A stretch of DNA of 21,762 nucleotides, from positions 1 to 21,762 of the forward strand of contig CAYQBY010000026.1 in the NCBI GenBank assembly GCA_964415865.1, written 5' to 3'. This document shows positions 1 through 8,107 of the stretch, one piece after another. The stretch comes from Thiopontia sp964415865 (lineage in GTDB: Bacteria; Pseudomonadota; Gammaproteobacteria; GCF-002020875). The notes below the pieces were generated by a model, which was not told the DNA's origin, ran no database searches, and saw nothing but the letters and a program-made list of their open reading frames with translations. Made by a program: the position numbers and the translations under genes. Within the stretch, counting starts at the first letter, position 1. Every line of letters starts with the position of its first letter.

Positions 1-19
1 TATGGTGTTTGATCTGTAT

Positions 20-628
20 TTACTGACGCCACTCACCCCAGGTTGGCTGGAATCCGCTGACATTCAATGATGCAAGGTACTCTATATACTCATCGGGCGA
101 GTTGTATGGACCGTGTACACCATTCACTGCACTCCACTTTGGGCCGGCACCGAAGTCCATAAAATAGAGCTTTCCATCCTTGGTAAATGCAGTTACCCAG
201 TGATGAGGAGGCCCATCTTCATTCCAGATAAAGAGAAACCGCGGATTGTAGGCGGGATCGATCTGTTCTAGGGCGCTGTTTGCAAACTTTGCAGAGTCCT
301 TGCAATGTCCACGCTGTTTGCTGAATGTCTCTGATGGACTCTGGAGTATACCGGGAACACCCCATACCTCCTGGTGACCATATTTTTTGATACCTCTATG
401 GATCTTCGTCTGGCTACTGCGATCCCATGAAAAGTTTGATTTCAACCACTTGGCCACATCCTCATAGGAGTCCCACTCGGCTACGGTATCTTCATAGCTT
501 GCCGCGGGCTTAATATTGATTTGTTGTGAGCAGTTCTCATCGAGAAAGGGGATACATCCAGCACCGGCTATACCGGGCAGCAAAACAGTTGCCACAGCAA
601 CAATTTGTAATAGTTTGTGGGCTTTCAT
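20..628 (-). CDS. Secreted transglutaminase-like (papain-fold) protein
   Basis: The predicted protein has 202 residues. Residues 1-24 look like a Sec signal peptide: a basic start (MKAHK), a hydrophobic core and AGAG before Cys25. The residue three before Cys25 is Gly, so the lipobox is poor and a soluble periplasmic or secreted protein is as likely as a lipoprotein. The mature part has a transglutaminase-like Cys-His-Asp arrangement: Cys109 in RGHCKD, His142/His143 in PPHHWVTAF, and Asp158 in LYFMDFG. Order and spacing fit that fold, so it may be a peptidase or an amide-bond enzyme; the substrate is unknown. An ATG lies at 631 and another at 628. GGGAG at 635-639 is 3 nt from the first and 6 nt from the second, so I chose 628. 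It diverges from the DUF2238 gene across an intergenic region with inverted repeats. The fold call is fairly sure; the function is not. Confidence 0.75.
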   Translation of the reverse strand: MKAHKLLQIVAVATVLLPGIAGAGCIPFLDENCSQQINIKPAASYEDTVAEWDSYEDVAKWLKSNFSWDRSSQTKIHRGIKKYGHQEVWGVPGILQSPSETFSKQRGHCKDSAKFANSALEQIDPAYNPRFLFIWNEDGPPHHWVTAFTKDGKLYFMDFGAGPKWSAVNGVHGPYNSPDEYIEYLASLNVSGFQPTWGEWRQ

Positions 629-647
629 CATATTCTCCCGAAATACG

Positions 648-694
648 GTACCTTTAATAGCTCTCCAATAGAGGTGATACCTCTACCAAGGTAC
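648..694. repeat. Nested inverted repeats between two divergent genes
   Basis: The inner palindrome at 669-685 is TAGAGGT, 3 nt, then ACCTCTA, with perfect 7-bp arms. An outer pair, GTACCTT (648-654) and AAGGTAC (688-694), encloses it. The region lies between divergent starts at 628 and 789, so it cannot be a terminator for either gene. A regulator-binding site or a structured 5' leader for the minus-strand gene is the simplest reading. The arms are seen directly; the role is inference. Confidence 0.4.
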
Positions 695-788
695 AACATG
701 AATTGAGGTTGCGCAAATAAAGAGTCCACTTTTCGTGAGGCAGTCTGGTATTCTGGCTTGGTAAGAAAGGTTGAGGGCAGGATCTGGT

Positions 789-1478
789 ATGGCATTAACG
801 GCAAACAGAAGATTTTATCTGCTGTTTTCTCTATTTTTGGTTGAGTGGATTGTGTTGGCAATCAGCCCTCTCCATCCGGAGGATTGGCTGCTGGAGAATG
901 TGCTGGTTATTATTGCTGTACCCATACTGCTCTATGGGCGTCGGTCGTTTCCATTCTCCAATACCTCCTATCTGATGATCTTTATATTCCTTGGTCTGCA
1001 TGAGATTGGGGCGCACTACACCTACTCTGAGGTGCCGTATGATCAGTGGTCACAGTGGGTAATGGGCTCAACCCTGAATGAGATTATGGGGTGGGAGCGA
1101 AACCACTTCGACCGTATTATCCACTTCTGCTACGGACTGCTGATCGCCTATCCGATTCGTGAGATCTTTCTCTATGTGGCCAATGTGCGGGGTTTCTGGG
1201 GCTATTTTCTGCCGCTTGATCTAACCATGTCCAGCTCCATGTTCTTTGAGCTGATAGAGTGGGGTGCAGTCGGGATTTTTGGCGGAGATCTAGGGATGGC
1301 ATTTCTTGGAACTCAGGGGGATATCTGGGATGCCCACAAGGATATGGCGCTGGCCAGTCTGGGTGCACTGATAGCAATGCTGATTACTGCTGCTATCAAC
1401 TACCGTATGCAGAAGGATTTCTCCAGCGAATGGGCAGAGAGTCTGCGCCTCAAGAGGGGGCGCAGTACCAGGTTATAG
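789..1478 (+). CDS. DUF2238 (YjdF-like) inner-membrane protein
   Basis: This is a 229-residue polytopic membrane protein. About six hydrophobic segments are visible, near residues 8-26, 33-50, 58-78, 109-130, 140-165 and 190-207. Family hallmarks of DUF2238 (E. coli YjdF-like) are present: GLHEIGAHYTYSEVPY after the third segment, ERNHFDRIIHF before the fourth, and FELIEWG then LGTQGDIWDAHKDM before the last. The conserved His, Asp and Glu residues near the membrane suggest a metal or catalytic site, but no reaction is established for the family. An in-frame TTG at 771 would add six residues. I prefer ATG 789, which has AGGA at 779-782 six nt upstream. The last 6 nt overlap the end of uvrA on the other strand. 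The family call is confident and the function unknown. Confidence 0.85.
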   Translation: MALTANRRFYLLFSLFLVEWIVLAISPLHPEDWLLENVLVIIAVPILLYGRRSFPFSNTSYLMIFIFLGLHEIGAHYTYSEVPYDQWSQWVMGSTLNEIMGWERNHFDRIIHFCYGLLIAYPIREIFLYVANVRGFWGYFLPLDLTMSSSMFFELIEWGAVGIFGGDLGMAFLGTQGDIWDAHKDMALASLGALIAMLITAAINYRMQKDFSSEWAESLRLKRGRSTRL

Positions 1479-4292
1479 ATGGCTTTTCAGGTATCTTCCA
1501 GTATGTGATCTTGCCTCTGTTACCACCTGTTCAGGCGTACCAAAAGCGATAATCTCACCACCACCATCACCACCCTCAGGGCCAAGATCAATAATCCAGT
1601 CGGCAGTCTTAATAACATCAAGGTTGTGTTCAATTACAACAATGGTGTTGCCATGATCACGGAGTCGGTGGAGGACATGTAGTAGCTGTTCAATATCGTG
1701 GAAATGGAGTCCAGTGGTTGGCTCGTCCAGGATATAGAGGGTCTTTCCGGTATCTCGTTTGGAGAGTTCACGTGAGAGCTTGATGCGTTGCGCCTCACCA
1801 CCGGAGAGGGTGGTGGCGTTCTGTCCCAGACGAATGTAACTGAGACCAACATCCATAAGAGTCTGCAATTTCTTGGCAATTGTTGGCACAGGATCAAAGA
1901 ATGTTCTCGCCTCCTCAACAGTCATCTCCAGTACGTCGTGGATATTTTTCCCTTTGTACTTTATCTCGAGAGTCTCTCGATTGTATCTCTTCCCCTTGCA
2001 TACATCGCAGGGGACGTAGATATCTGCCAGGAAATGCATCTCCACTCGGATAACTCCATCACCCTGGCACGCCTCACAGCGCCCACCTTTTACATTAAAT
2101 GAGAATCTGCCTGGGGTATAACCACGAGAACGGGACTCTTCTGTACCGGAAAAGAGATCACGAATTGGGGTAAAGAGACCTGTATAGGTAGCCGGATTGG
2201 ATCGTGGTGTGCGTCCAATTGGGCTCTGATCAATATTTACAACCTTATCAAAGTGATCCAGACCTTCAATACTCTCATGAGGTGCAGGATCCTCCTTGGC
2301 ACGATTAAGATGCTGTGCTGTTGCACGATAGAGGGTGTCATTGATAAGAGTTGATTTTCCAGAACCGGAGACACCAGTAATACAGACCATCAGGCCTGCA
2401 GGGATGGAGATGTTGATATTTTTGAGGTTGTTGCCACTGGCCTTGCGGATTATCAGTTGCTTATCTCTGGATACAGCGGTTCTCTGTTTTGGCAGGGCAA
2501 TTGAACGCAGCCCAGACAGATATTGTCCAGTTAGTGATTTTGGATTCTGCATGACACTGTCAGGTGAGCCCTGAGCTACTATATGACCACCATGGGTGCC
2601 TGCTCCAGGACCAATATCAACCACAAAATCTGCACTCTTGATAGCATCCTCATCGTGCTCAACAACGATAACAGTATTCCCAAGGTCGCGTAGACGTATC
2701 AGAGTATCCAGAAGTCGCTGATTGTCACGTTGATGGAGACCAATGGAGGGCTCATCCAGCACATACATGACCCCAACCAGTCCAGCACCAATCTGACTGG
2801 CAAGGCGTATCCTTTGAGACTCACCACCAGATAAAGTATCCGCACTTCTATCCAGGGAGAGATAGTTAAGACCAACGTTGACCAAAAAGCCAAGACGTTG
2901 GGAGATCTCTTTGACAATTTTGGTAGCAACCTCACCGCGCCACCCAGAAAGATTGAGTTGCTCAAAAAATGCTGCACTATCCCCAACAGATAGTTGACTT
3001 ATTTCATGTAGCGGGTGTCCATCAATAAATACGTGTCTAGCCTCCTCACGAAGCCTGCTGCCTTTGCACTCTGGACAGGGACGGCTATTAACATATTTTG
3101 AGAGATCATCACGTACGGAATTTGAATCAGTCTCATGGTAGCGTCGCTCCATATTTGTGATGACACCCTCAAATGGATGCTCCTTGCGGGTGACACCGCC
3201 ACGACTGTTAAAGTAGCTAAACTCTATCTGCTCTTCACCAGATCCGTATAAAACAATTTCTCGTATACGATCTGGTAGTTGATTAAATGGAGTCTCAAGG
3301 TCAAATTTATAGTGTTCAGCAAGTGATCTTAGAGTCTGGTGATACCAGGCATTGCGGCGATCCCAGCCCCTTATGGCGCCACCGGATAGTGGCAGATCTG
3401 GATGGGTAACTATGCGGTCTGGATCAAGGAATTGCTGAATACCAAGGCCTTCACAGCTGGGACATGCACCCACAGGATTATTAAATGAGAAGAGGCGTGG
3501 TTCCAGCTCCTCCAGACTGTAACCACACTCTGGACAGCTATAGTGGGCAGAAAATGAGAGTAGAGTGTTCTCCGGATTGTCCATCAATGAGATTGAGGCT
3601 AGCCCATCAGAAAGAGCAATAGCCGTCTCCAGTGATTCGGCCAGGCGCTGACGGATATCCTCTCTTACTTTCAAACGGTCTATGACAATCTCTATGGTAT
3701 GTTTCTTTTTTCCGTCAAGGGTGGGTATCTGGTCCAGATCATGGATTACCCCATCAACCCTGGCACGTAAAAAACCATGAGCACGCTGCTCCTCGATAAG
3801 TTGTTGATGCTCACCTTTGCGTCCTCTAACCAGCGGAGCAAGCAGGACTATTTTGCTGCCCTCGGGAAGCCCAAGCACCTGATCAACCATCTGACTAATG
3901 GGTTGTGCTTCGAGTATAGTGTCATGCTGTGGGCAGTGTGGAGTGCCGACACGGGCATATAGTAAACGCAGATAATCATGAATTTCGGTAACGGTTCCGA
4001 CTGTGGATCGGGGGTTGTGCGAGGTAGATTTCTGCTCAATAGAGATGGCTGGTGACAGCCCCTCTATATGGTCAACATCAGGCTTCTCCATTACCGACAG
4101 GAACTGGCGCGCATAGGCCGATAGTGACTCCACATAGCGCCGTTGACCTTCAGCATAGATGGTATCGAAGGCGAGCGATGACTTGCCAGAGCCAGATAGT
4201 CCAGTCAGAACAATCAACTTTTCTCGAGGGAGATCTAGATCAATATTCTTGAGATTATGGGTGCGAGCACCGCGAATCAGGATCTTGTCCAT
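1473..4292 (-). CDS. uvrA: UvrA, excinuclease ABC subunit A
   Basis: UvrA is the damage-recognition ATPase of nucleotide excision repair. As a dimer it scans DNA with UvrB, loads UvrB at the lesion and leaves. The protein has 939 residues, the normal length. Two ABC modules are complete: Walker A GLSGSGKSS at residues 31-39 and GVSGSGKST near 640, and signatures LSGGESQR and LSGGEAQR. Zinc modules are present as CPECGYS...CPSCEGLG in the first half and CEACQGDG...CDVCKGKRYN in the second. VLDEPSIGLHQRD and ILDEPTTGLHFHD are the Walker B/D-loop regions. It diverges from the yajR-like gene across 157 bp. In many gammaproteobacteria uvrA sits beside ssb with a shared SOS promoter; here a transporter lies between them and I see no CTGT-N8-ACAG LexA box upstream of either gene. 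The ribosome site is weak (AGATAGG close to the ATG). Confidence 0.98.
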   Translation of the reverse strand: MDKILIRGARTHNLKNIDLDLPREKLIVLTGLSGSGKSSLAFDTIYAEGQRRYVESLSAYARQFLSVMEKPDVDHIEGLSPAISIEQKSTSHNPRSTVGTVTEIHDYLRLLYARVGTPHCPQHDTILEAQPISQMVDQVLGLPEGSKIVLLAPLVRGRKGEHQQLIEEQRAHGFLRARVDGVIHDLDQIPTLDGKKKHTIEIVIDRLKVREDIRQRLAESLETAIALSDGLASISLMDNPENTLLSFSAHYSCPECGYSLEELEPRLFSFNNPVGACPSCEGLGIQQFLDPDRIVTHPDLPLSGGAIRGWDRRNAWYHQTLRSLAEHYKFDLETPFNQLPDRIREIVLYGSGEEQIEFSYFNSRGGVTRKEHPFEGVITNMERRYHETDSNSVRDDLSKYVNSRPCPECKGSRLREEARHVFIDGHPLHEISQLSVGDSAAFFEQLNLSGWRGEVATKIVKEISQRLGFLVNVGLNYLSLDRSADTLSGGESQRIRLASQIGAGLVGVMYVLDEPSIGLHQRDNQRLLDTLIRLRDLGNTVIVVEHDEDAIKSADFVVDIGPGAGTHGGHIVAQGSPDSVMQNPKSLTGQYLSGLRSIALPKQRTAVSRDKQLIIRKASGNNLKNINISIPAGLMVCITGVSGSGKSTLINDTLYRATAQHLNRAKEDPAPHESIEGLDHFDKVVNIDQSPIGRTPRSNPATYTGLFTPIRDLFSGTEESRSRGYTPGRFSFNVKGGRCEACQGDGVIRVEMHFLADIYVPCDVCKGKRYNRETLEIKYKGKNIHDVLEMTVEEARTFFDPVPTIAKKLQTLMDVGLSYIRLGQNATTLSGGEAQRIKLSRELSKRDTGKTLYILDEPTTGLHFHDIEQLLHVLHRLRDHGNTIVVIEHNLDVIKTADWIIDLGPEGGDGGGEIIAFGTPEQVVTEARSHTGRYLKSHL

Positions 4293-4449
4293 GGCCTATC
4301 TTTAATATGACTTTTTGTCTGCGGAAAACCTGATAATATAGCTCAACTTTTATTTCGGCTCGACCTATTATTGCGATTTGGTAGAAATTGGGCAGAAATT
4401 GATCAAATAACAATAAGATGTTCTCAAGGAAGAGTTACCGGAGGTCTGG

Positions 4450-5832
4450 ATGAAAAAAAGTGGTGGAGAGGGAATGTTGCCTGTTGAACGGAAGGCAGCA
4501 GGGTCACTGGCTGGGATTTTCTCGATGCGAATGCTGGGGCTGTTTATGCTGCTTCCGGTACTTTCGCTCTACGCAGAGGAGTTTGAAGGCGCTACCCCAA
4601 TGTTGATGGGTGTTGCACTGGGAGTCTATGGATTGACTCAGGCCCTGTTGCAGATTCCATTTGGCATGCTCTCTGACAGGTTTGGCAGAAAGCGTATTAT
4701 CGCCATGGGTCTAGTGTTGTTTGCGGTTGGTAGTGTGGTTGCTGCCATGGCAACAACCATTGAGGGGGTTATCATCGGGCGCGCCATTCAGGGGTCAGGA
4801 GCTATTGCAGCAGCCACCATGGCACTTTTGGCAGACCTTACTCGCGAAGAGTTCAGAACAAGAGCCATGGCTACTTTTGGGATGAGTATTGGTATCTCAT
4901 TTACTGCGGCGATTATTCTTGGACCGGTTATTAATAGCTGGGTTGGGGTTTCAGGCATTTTCTGGATTACGGCACTGTTGGCTATGCTTGGTCTGGTCAT
5001 GCTGTTCCGCATTGTTCCAACCCCGATCCATAGCCATATGCACCATGATGCTGAGGCAGATCCGGCACAGTTTGGAGCTGTATTGGGTGATTCGCAGCTT
5101 CTACGGCTGAATTTTGGTATTTTTGTGCTCCACCTTATTCTAACGGCAATTTTTGTGGTGATTCCAATTGGATTAAGGGATGCAGGAATGGTTCCGGCAG
5201 AGCATTGGATGGTCTATCTTGGGGTTGTGCTGGTTGCATTGATGATTATGGTGCCAATGATTATTCAGGCAGAAAAGAATGGAAGAATGAAAGAGGTTTT
5301 CTCTATTGCTATTGGATTAGTGGCAATATCACAGTTTGGGTTGTGGCAGATGTCCGGCTCACTCTGGGGGATCATCTTCTTTCTGGTGATCTTCTTTGGG
5401 GGGTTCAATCTGTTGGAGGCAACTCTTCCGTCACTTATCTCAAAGATGGCTCCGGCAGACAAAAAGGGTACAGCGATGGGGGTCTACTCAAGCTCCCAGT
5501 TTTTCGGTGCCTTTATGGGGGGTATTCTCGGCGGCTGGATTCTTGGATGGTCTGACGGTATGGAGATTGCCCCTGTTTTCCTTGCTTCTGGTGGGGTGGC
5601 GCTGCTCTGGCTCGTGGTGGCCAGTAGTATGGAGCGTCCTCAGGCAGTCAAGACAGAGTTGCTACGGGTGGGGGAGGTTGATCAGGCGCAGGCAGCAATA
5701 CTGGCAAAACAGTTGCTGGGTATTGCTGGTGTGAGTGAGGCTGTGGTAATTGCTGAGGATGAGGTAGCTTATTTGAAGGTGGATGAGAAGATTTTGGATA
5801 GAAAATCACTGGAAGCAATTGCTCTGGCATGA
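4450..5832 (+). CDS. yajR: YajR-type major facilitator transporter
   Basis: This 460-residue MFS transporter has twelve predicted membrane segments. MFS motif A is clear at residues 72-84 (GMLSDRFGRKRII). The N-terminus (SMRMLGLFMLLPVLSLY), GLTQALLQIPFG, the RAIQGSGAIAAA segment and PSLISKMAP...KGTAMGVYSSSQF closely resemble E. coli YajR. As in YajR, a soluble tail of about 60 residues (roughly 402-460, ending VAYLKVDEKILDRKSLEAIA) follows the last helix and should form the ferredoxin-like YAM domain. The substrate of YajR is not settled, so I assign none. ATG 4450 has GGAGG five nt upstream. ATG 4474, preceded by GGAGAGGGA and aligning with the conserved MxPxER start, is a serious alternative. 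ssb follows after 57 bp. Confidence 0.9.
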   Translation: MKKSGGEGMLPVERKAAGSLAGIFSMRMLGLFMLLPVLSLYAEEFEGATPMLMGVALGVYGLTQALLQIPFGMLSDRFGRKRIIAMGLVLFAVGSVVAAMATTIEGVIIGRAIQGSGAIAAATMALLADLTREEFRTRAMATFGMSIGISFTAAIILGPVINSWVGVSGIFWITALLAMLGLVMLFRIVPTPIHSHMHHDAEADPAQFGAVLGDSQLLRLNFGIFVLHLILTAIFVVIPIGLRDAGMVPAEHWMVYLGVVLVALMIMVPMIIQAEKNGRMKEVFSIAIGLVAISQFGLWQMSGSLWGIIFFLVIFFGGFNLLEATLPSLISKMAPADKKGTAMGVYSSSQFFGAFMGGILGGWILGWSDGMEIAPVFLASGGVALLWLVVASSMERPQAVKTELLRVGEVDQAQAAILAKQLLGIAGVSEAVVIAEDEVAYLKVDEKILDRKSLEAIALA

Positions 5833-5889
5833 GACCATGAATCGGTTGGATATCATATTGTATTAATGGACTGAAGAGGTAAGAGGAAG

Positions 5890-6339
5890 ATGGCAAGAGG
5901 AGTCAATAAGGTAATTTTGGTTGGTAATTTGGGTCAGGACCCAGATGTGCGTTATACCGCTGATGGAAGGGCCATTGCCAATATATCCATCGCAACAACA
6001 GATAGTTGGAAAGATAAGAATACTGGAGAGCAACAGGACCGCACTGAGTGGCATCGTGTTGTATTCTTTAGCAGACTGGCTGAAATTGTATCCGAGTACC
6101 TGAAGAAGGGTGCACAGGTATACGTGGAGGGCCGTCTACAGACACGTAAGTGGCAGGATAAAGATGGAAATGATCGCTATACAACAGAGATTGTAGCAAA
6201 CGAAATGCAGATGCTAGGCGGCCGTAGTGGCGGCACTGCTGACTTCAGCGGCAATTCTGGTGGTGGACAGAAGCAACAGGCTTCAGCAGCAGCTCCGGCT
6301 CCAACTATGGATGATCTGGATGACGATATACCGTTTTAA
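5890..6339 (+). CDS. ssb: Single-stranded DNA-binding protein SSB
   Basis: SSB coats single-stranded DNA during replication, repair and recombination, and recruits partner proteins through its C-terminal tip. The 149-residue product has the usual OB-fold region (about 1-110), starting MARGVNKVILVGNLGQDPDVRY and containing TEWHRVVFFSRLAEIVSEYLKKG and YVEGRLQTRKWQDKDG. A low-complexity Gly/Ser/Gln/Ala linker follows, then the acidic tip DDLDDDIPF that binds partner proteins. AGAGGAAG lies just upstream of the ATG. It follows the yajR-like gene in the same direction and may be read from its own promoter in the 57-bp gap, which I could not define. Its TAA overlaps the moeA stop on the opposite strand by 4 nt, so there is no space for a terminator between them. 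Confidence 0.98.
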   Translation: MARGVNKVILVGNLGQDPDVRYTADGRAIANISIATTDSWKDKNTGEQQDRTEWHRVVFFSRLAEIVSEYLKKGAQVYVEGRLQTRKWQDKDGNDRYTTEIVANEMQMLGGRSGGTADFSGNSGGGQKQQASAAAPAPTMDDLDDDIPF

Positions 6340-7562
6340 AGAAACGGCTCCACCTCAACCCATTCTCCTGCCTCTACACCACTACTCTCCTCAGGAAGGA
6401 CGATAAAGCAGTCGGCGATACTCATGGAGCGTAGGATATGCGAACCCTGAGGTCCGGCACCACGGACAACTGTCTCGCCGTTCTCGCTCTTCTCTAGTAT
6501 TCCGCGCTGAAACTCTAGTCGACCTGGACGTTTTTTCAGTTTATTGCTGCAACGCAGAGGGATACGGAAAGGGGTAGCACGCTCTTTTCCGGCCAGATGG
6601 TTGAGTGCAGGACGGACAAATTGCAGAAATGTAACCATTGCTGATACCGGGTTACCAGGCAGCCCAAAGAACCATGCATTGTCCAGCTTTCCGAAGGCGA
6701 GAGGTTTTCCTGGTTTCATCGCAATACGCCAGAAATTAACCTCACCTAACTTGTCGAGAGTCTCTTTTACAAAATCTGCCTCACCAACGGAGACCCCGCC
6801 AGAGGTAATGACAACGTCAGCTTGAGCGGCCGCATCCTTAAAGGCTTGTTCAATCAACTCACGCTCATCACGAATAATGCCAAGATCAATCAGCTCAACC
6901 CCAAGCTCACTGAGCATACTGAATACGGTATAACGGTTACTGTCGTAAATTTGCCCATCTCCAAGTGACTCGCCAGCAGAGCAGAGCTCATCACCTGTTG
7001 AGAAGAAGGCAACCTTGATTCTCTTTTTGACCTGAACTGCTCCGTAACCGAGGGATGCGATCATACCCAGCTCTGCAGCACCAAGTCTCTTGCCAGGCTG
7101 GAGTACTGTCTCGCCAGTTTTCATATCCTCACCAGCCATGCGTACATTTTCTCCAGCTGTATGATTGTCATCGCTGGAGAAGGTGACCCGTTCACTCTCC
7201 CTGGTAGCCTTCTCCTGCATGATGACAGTATCTGCACCATCCGGTATTTTTGCCCCAGTCATGATTCTGATGGACTGGCCTGCCTGCATGGCGCCATCAA
7301 AAGGGGTACCAGCAAACGATGAACCAACCACGTCCAGGGTAACGGTGCCGCTCTCTGGGAGATCTGCGCCCTGAATTGCATAGCCATCCATAGCAGAGTT
7401 GTCGTAGGATGGAACATTAATCGGCGAGATTATCTCCTCTCCCAGGGTGCGACCAAATGCTGCCATCACCTCAACTGACTCAACAGCTTCAGTAGGATTA
7501 ATTTCCTGGAAGATCTTTTCCAGTGCCTCGTTGACCGGCAAGAGTCCTTTCTTGGGTGTCAT
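6336..7562 (-). CDS. moeA: MoeA, molybdopterin molybdenumtransferase
   Basis: MoeA inserts molybdate into adenylylated molybdopterin to make molybdenum cofactor. The protein has 408 residues, close to E. coli MoeA. Family motifs are in order: NVPSYDNSAMDGYAI near residue 50, the TGAKIPDGADTVIMQE segment, FFSTGDELCSAGE, VITSGGVSVGEADFVKE, and MKPGKPLAFGKLDNAWFFGLPGNPVSAMVTF. The C-terminal beta-barrel domain (domain IV) follows, with LKKRPGRLEFQRGIL. It is the last gene of a mobA-mobB-moeA operon, and its ATG overlaps the mobB stop as ATGA (7559-7562), which suggests translational coupling. The product feeds MobA directly, so the operon covers molybdate insertion plus nucleotide attachment. 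No Mo-enzyme gene is in the window. Confidence 0.97.
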   Translation of the reverse strand: MTPKKGLLPVNEALEKIFQEINPTEAVESVEVMAAFGRTLGEEIISPINVPSYDNSAMDGYAIQGADLPESGTVTLDVVGSSFAGTPFDGAMQAGQSIRIMTGAKIPDGADTVIMQEKATRESERVTFSSDDNHTAGENVRMAGEDMKTGETVLQPGKRLGAAELGMIASLGYGAVQVKKRIKVAFFSTGDELCSAGESLGDGQIYDSNRYTVFSMLSELGVELIDLGIIRDERELIEQAFKDAAAQADVVITSGGVSVGEADFVKETLDKLGEVNFWRIAMKPGKPLAFGKLDNAWFFGLPGNPVSAMVTFLQFVRPALNHLAGKERATPFRIPLRCSNKLKKRPGRLEFQRGILEKSENGETVVRGAGPQGSHILRSMSIADCFIVLPEESSGVEAGEWVEVEPFL

Positions 7563-8107
7563 GGTTTTGGTTTCCTGTTCAGTATCTTGGTTTCTATAAA
7601 ATCTGTTATCTGCTCGCTATTATCCAGATTCAGTCTCTTGATTGAAGGGGTAATCTTCTCATCACTGCTTATGGCAATTGCAATTATTTGACTGTCATTC
7701 GGATATAGCAGTGGTTTGCCAAGAGCAGAGCGGTGTAGCTCTATTCTGGGGATTGGTTCATGCTTGAATCCTTCGATCAAAATAAGATCGAGATTATCAT
7801 GGTCTAATTTTGGTAGTAGTTTCTGAAGATCAGGCTCAGTAGCATCCCCACTGTTTTCGTTCATAAGAGCCCAGCGCCTGGCTGATGCAACCAACACCTG
7901 ATTGGCTCCAGACTTTCTCAATTCATAGCTGTCTTTGCCCGGAAGATCTATCTCAAAATCATGGTGTGTGTGTTTTATGGCAGCAACACGGATTCCCCTT
8001 TTTCTTAGAGTAGGGATAATTTGTCTGAGCAGGGTGGTTTTGCCAGTTCCACTCCATGCGGCGAATCCGAGTAGTGGTGTTGGGCTACTTATCGATTCTG
8101 AATTCAT
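7559..8107 (-). CDS. mobB: MobB, molybdopterin-guanine dinucleotide biosynthesis GTPase
   Basis: MobB is a small P-loop GTP-binding protein that helps MobA convert Mo-molybdopterin to the guanine dinucleotide form; it is accessory in E. coli. The 182-residue product has Walker A in GFAAWSGTGKTTLLRQ (residues 14-29). Other MobB features are GIRVAAIKHTHHDFEIDLPGKDSYELRKSGANQV and LDLILIEGFKHEPIPRIELHR, the latter being the family Walker B region. It overlaps mobA at its start and moeA at its end by 4 nt each, both as ATGA, a classic coupled operon arrangement. The gene is intact and of usual length. Stand-alone MobB (not fused to MobA or MoeA) is seen here. Confidence 0.96.
   Translation of the reverse strand: MNSESISSPTPLLGFAAWSGTGKTTLLRQIIPTLRKRGIRVAAIKHTHHDFEIDLPGKDSYELRKSGANQVLVASARRWALMNENSGDATEPDLQKLLPKLDHDNLDLILIEGFKHEPIPRIELHRSALGKPLLYPNDSQIIAIAISSDEKITPSIKRLNLDNSEQITDFIETKILNRKPKP

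Noticed and set aside
771..788. TTG start of the DUF2238 gene
   Set aside because: ATG 789 has a well-spaced AGGA and gives the usual short N-terminus.
1117..1377. Long open frames antisense to confirmed genes (for example here and within uvrA, nadE and rluD)
   Set aside because: They lie wholly inside well-supported genes, show no recognisable family and have no ribosome site; treated as shadows.
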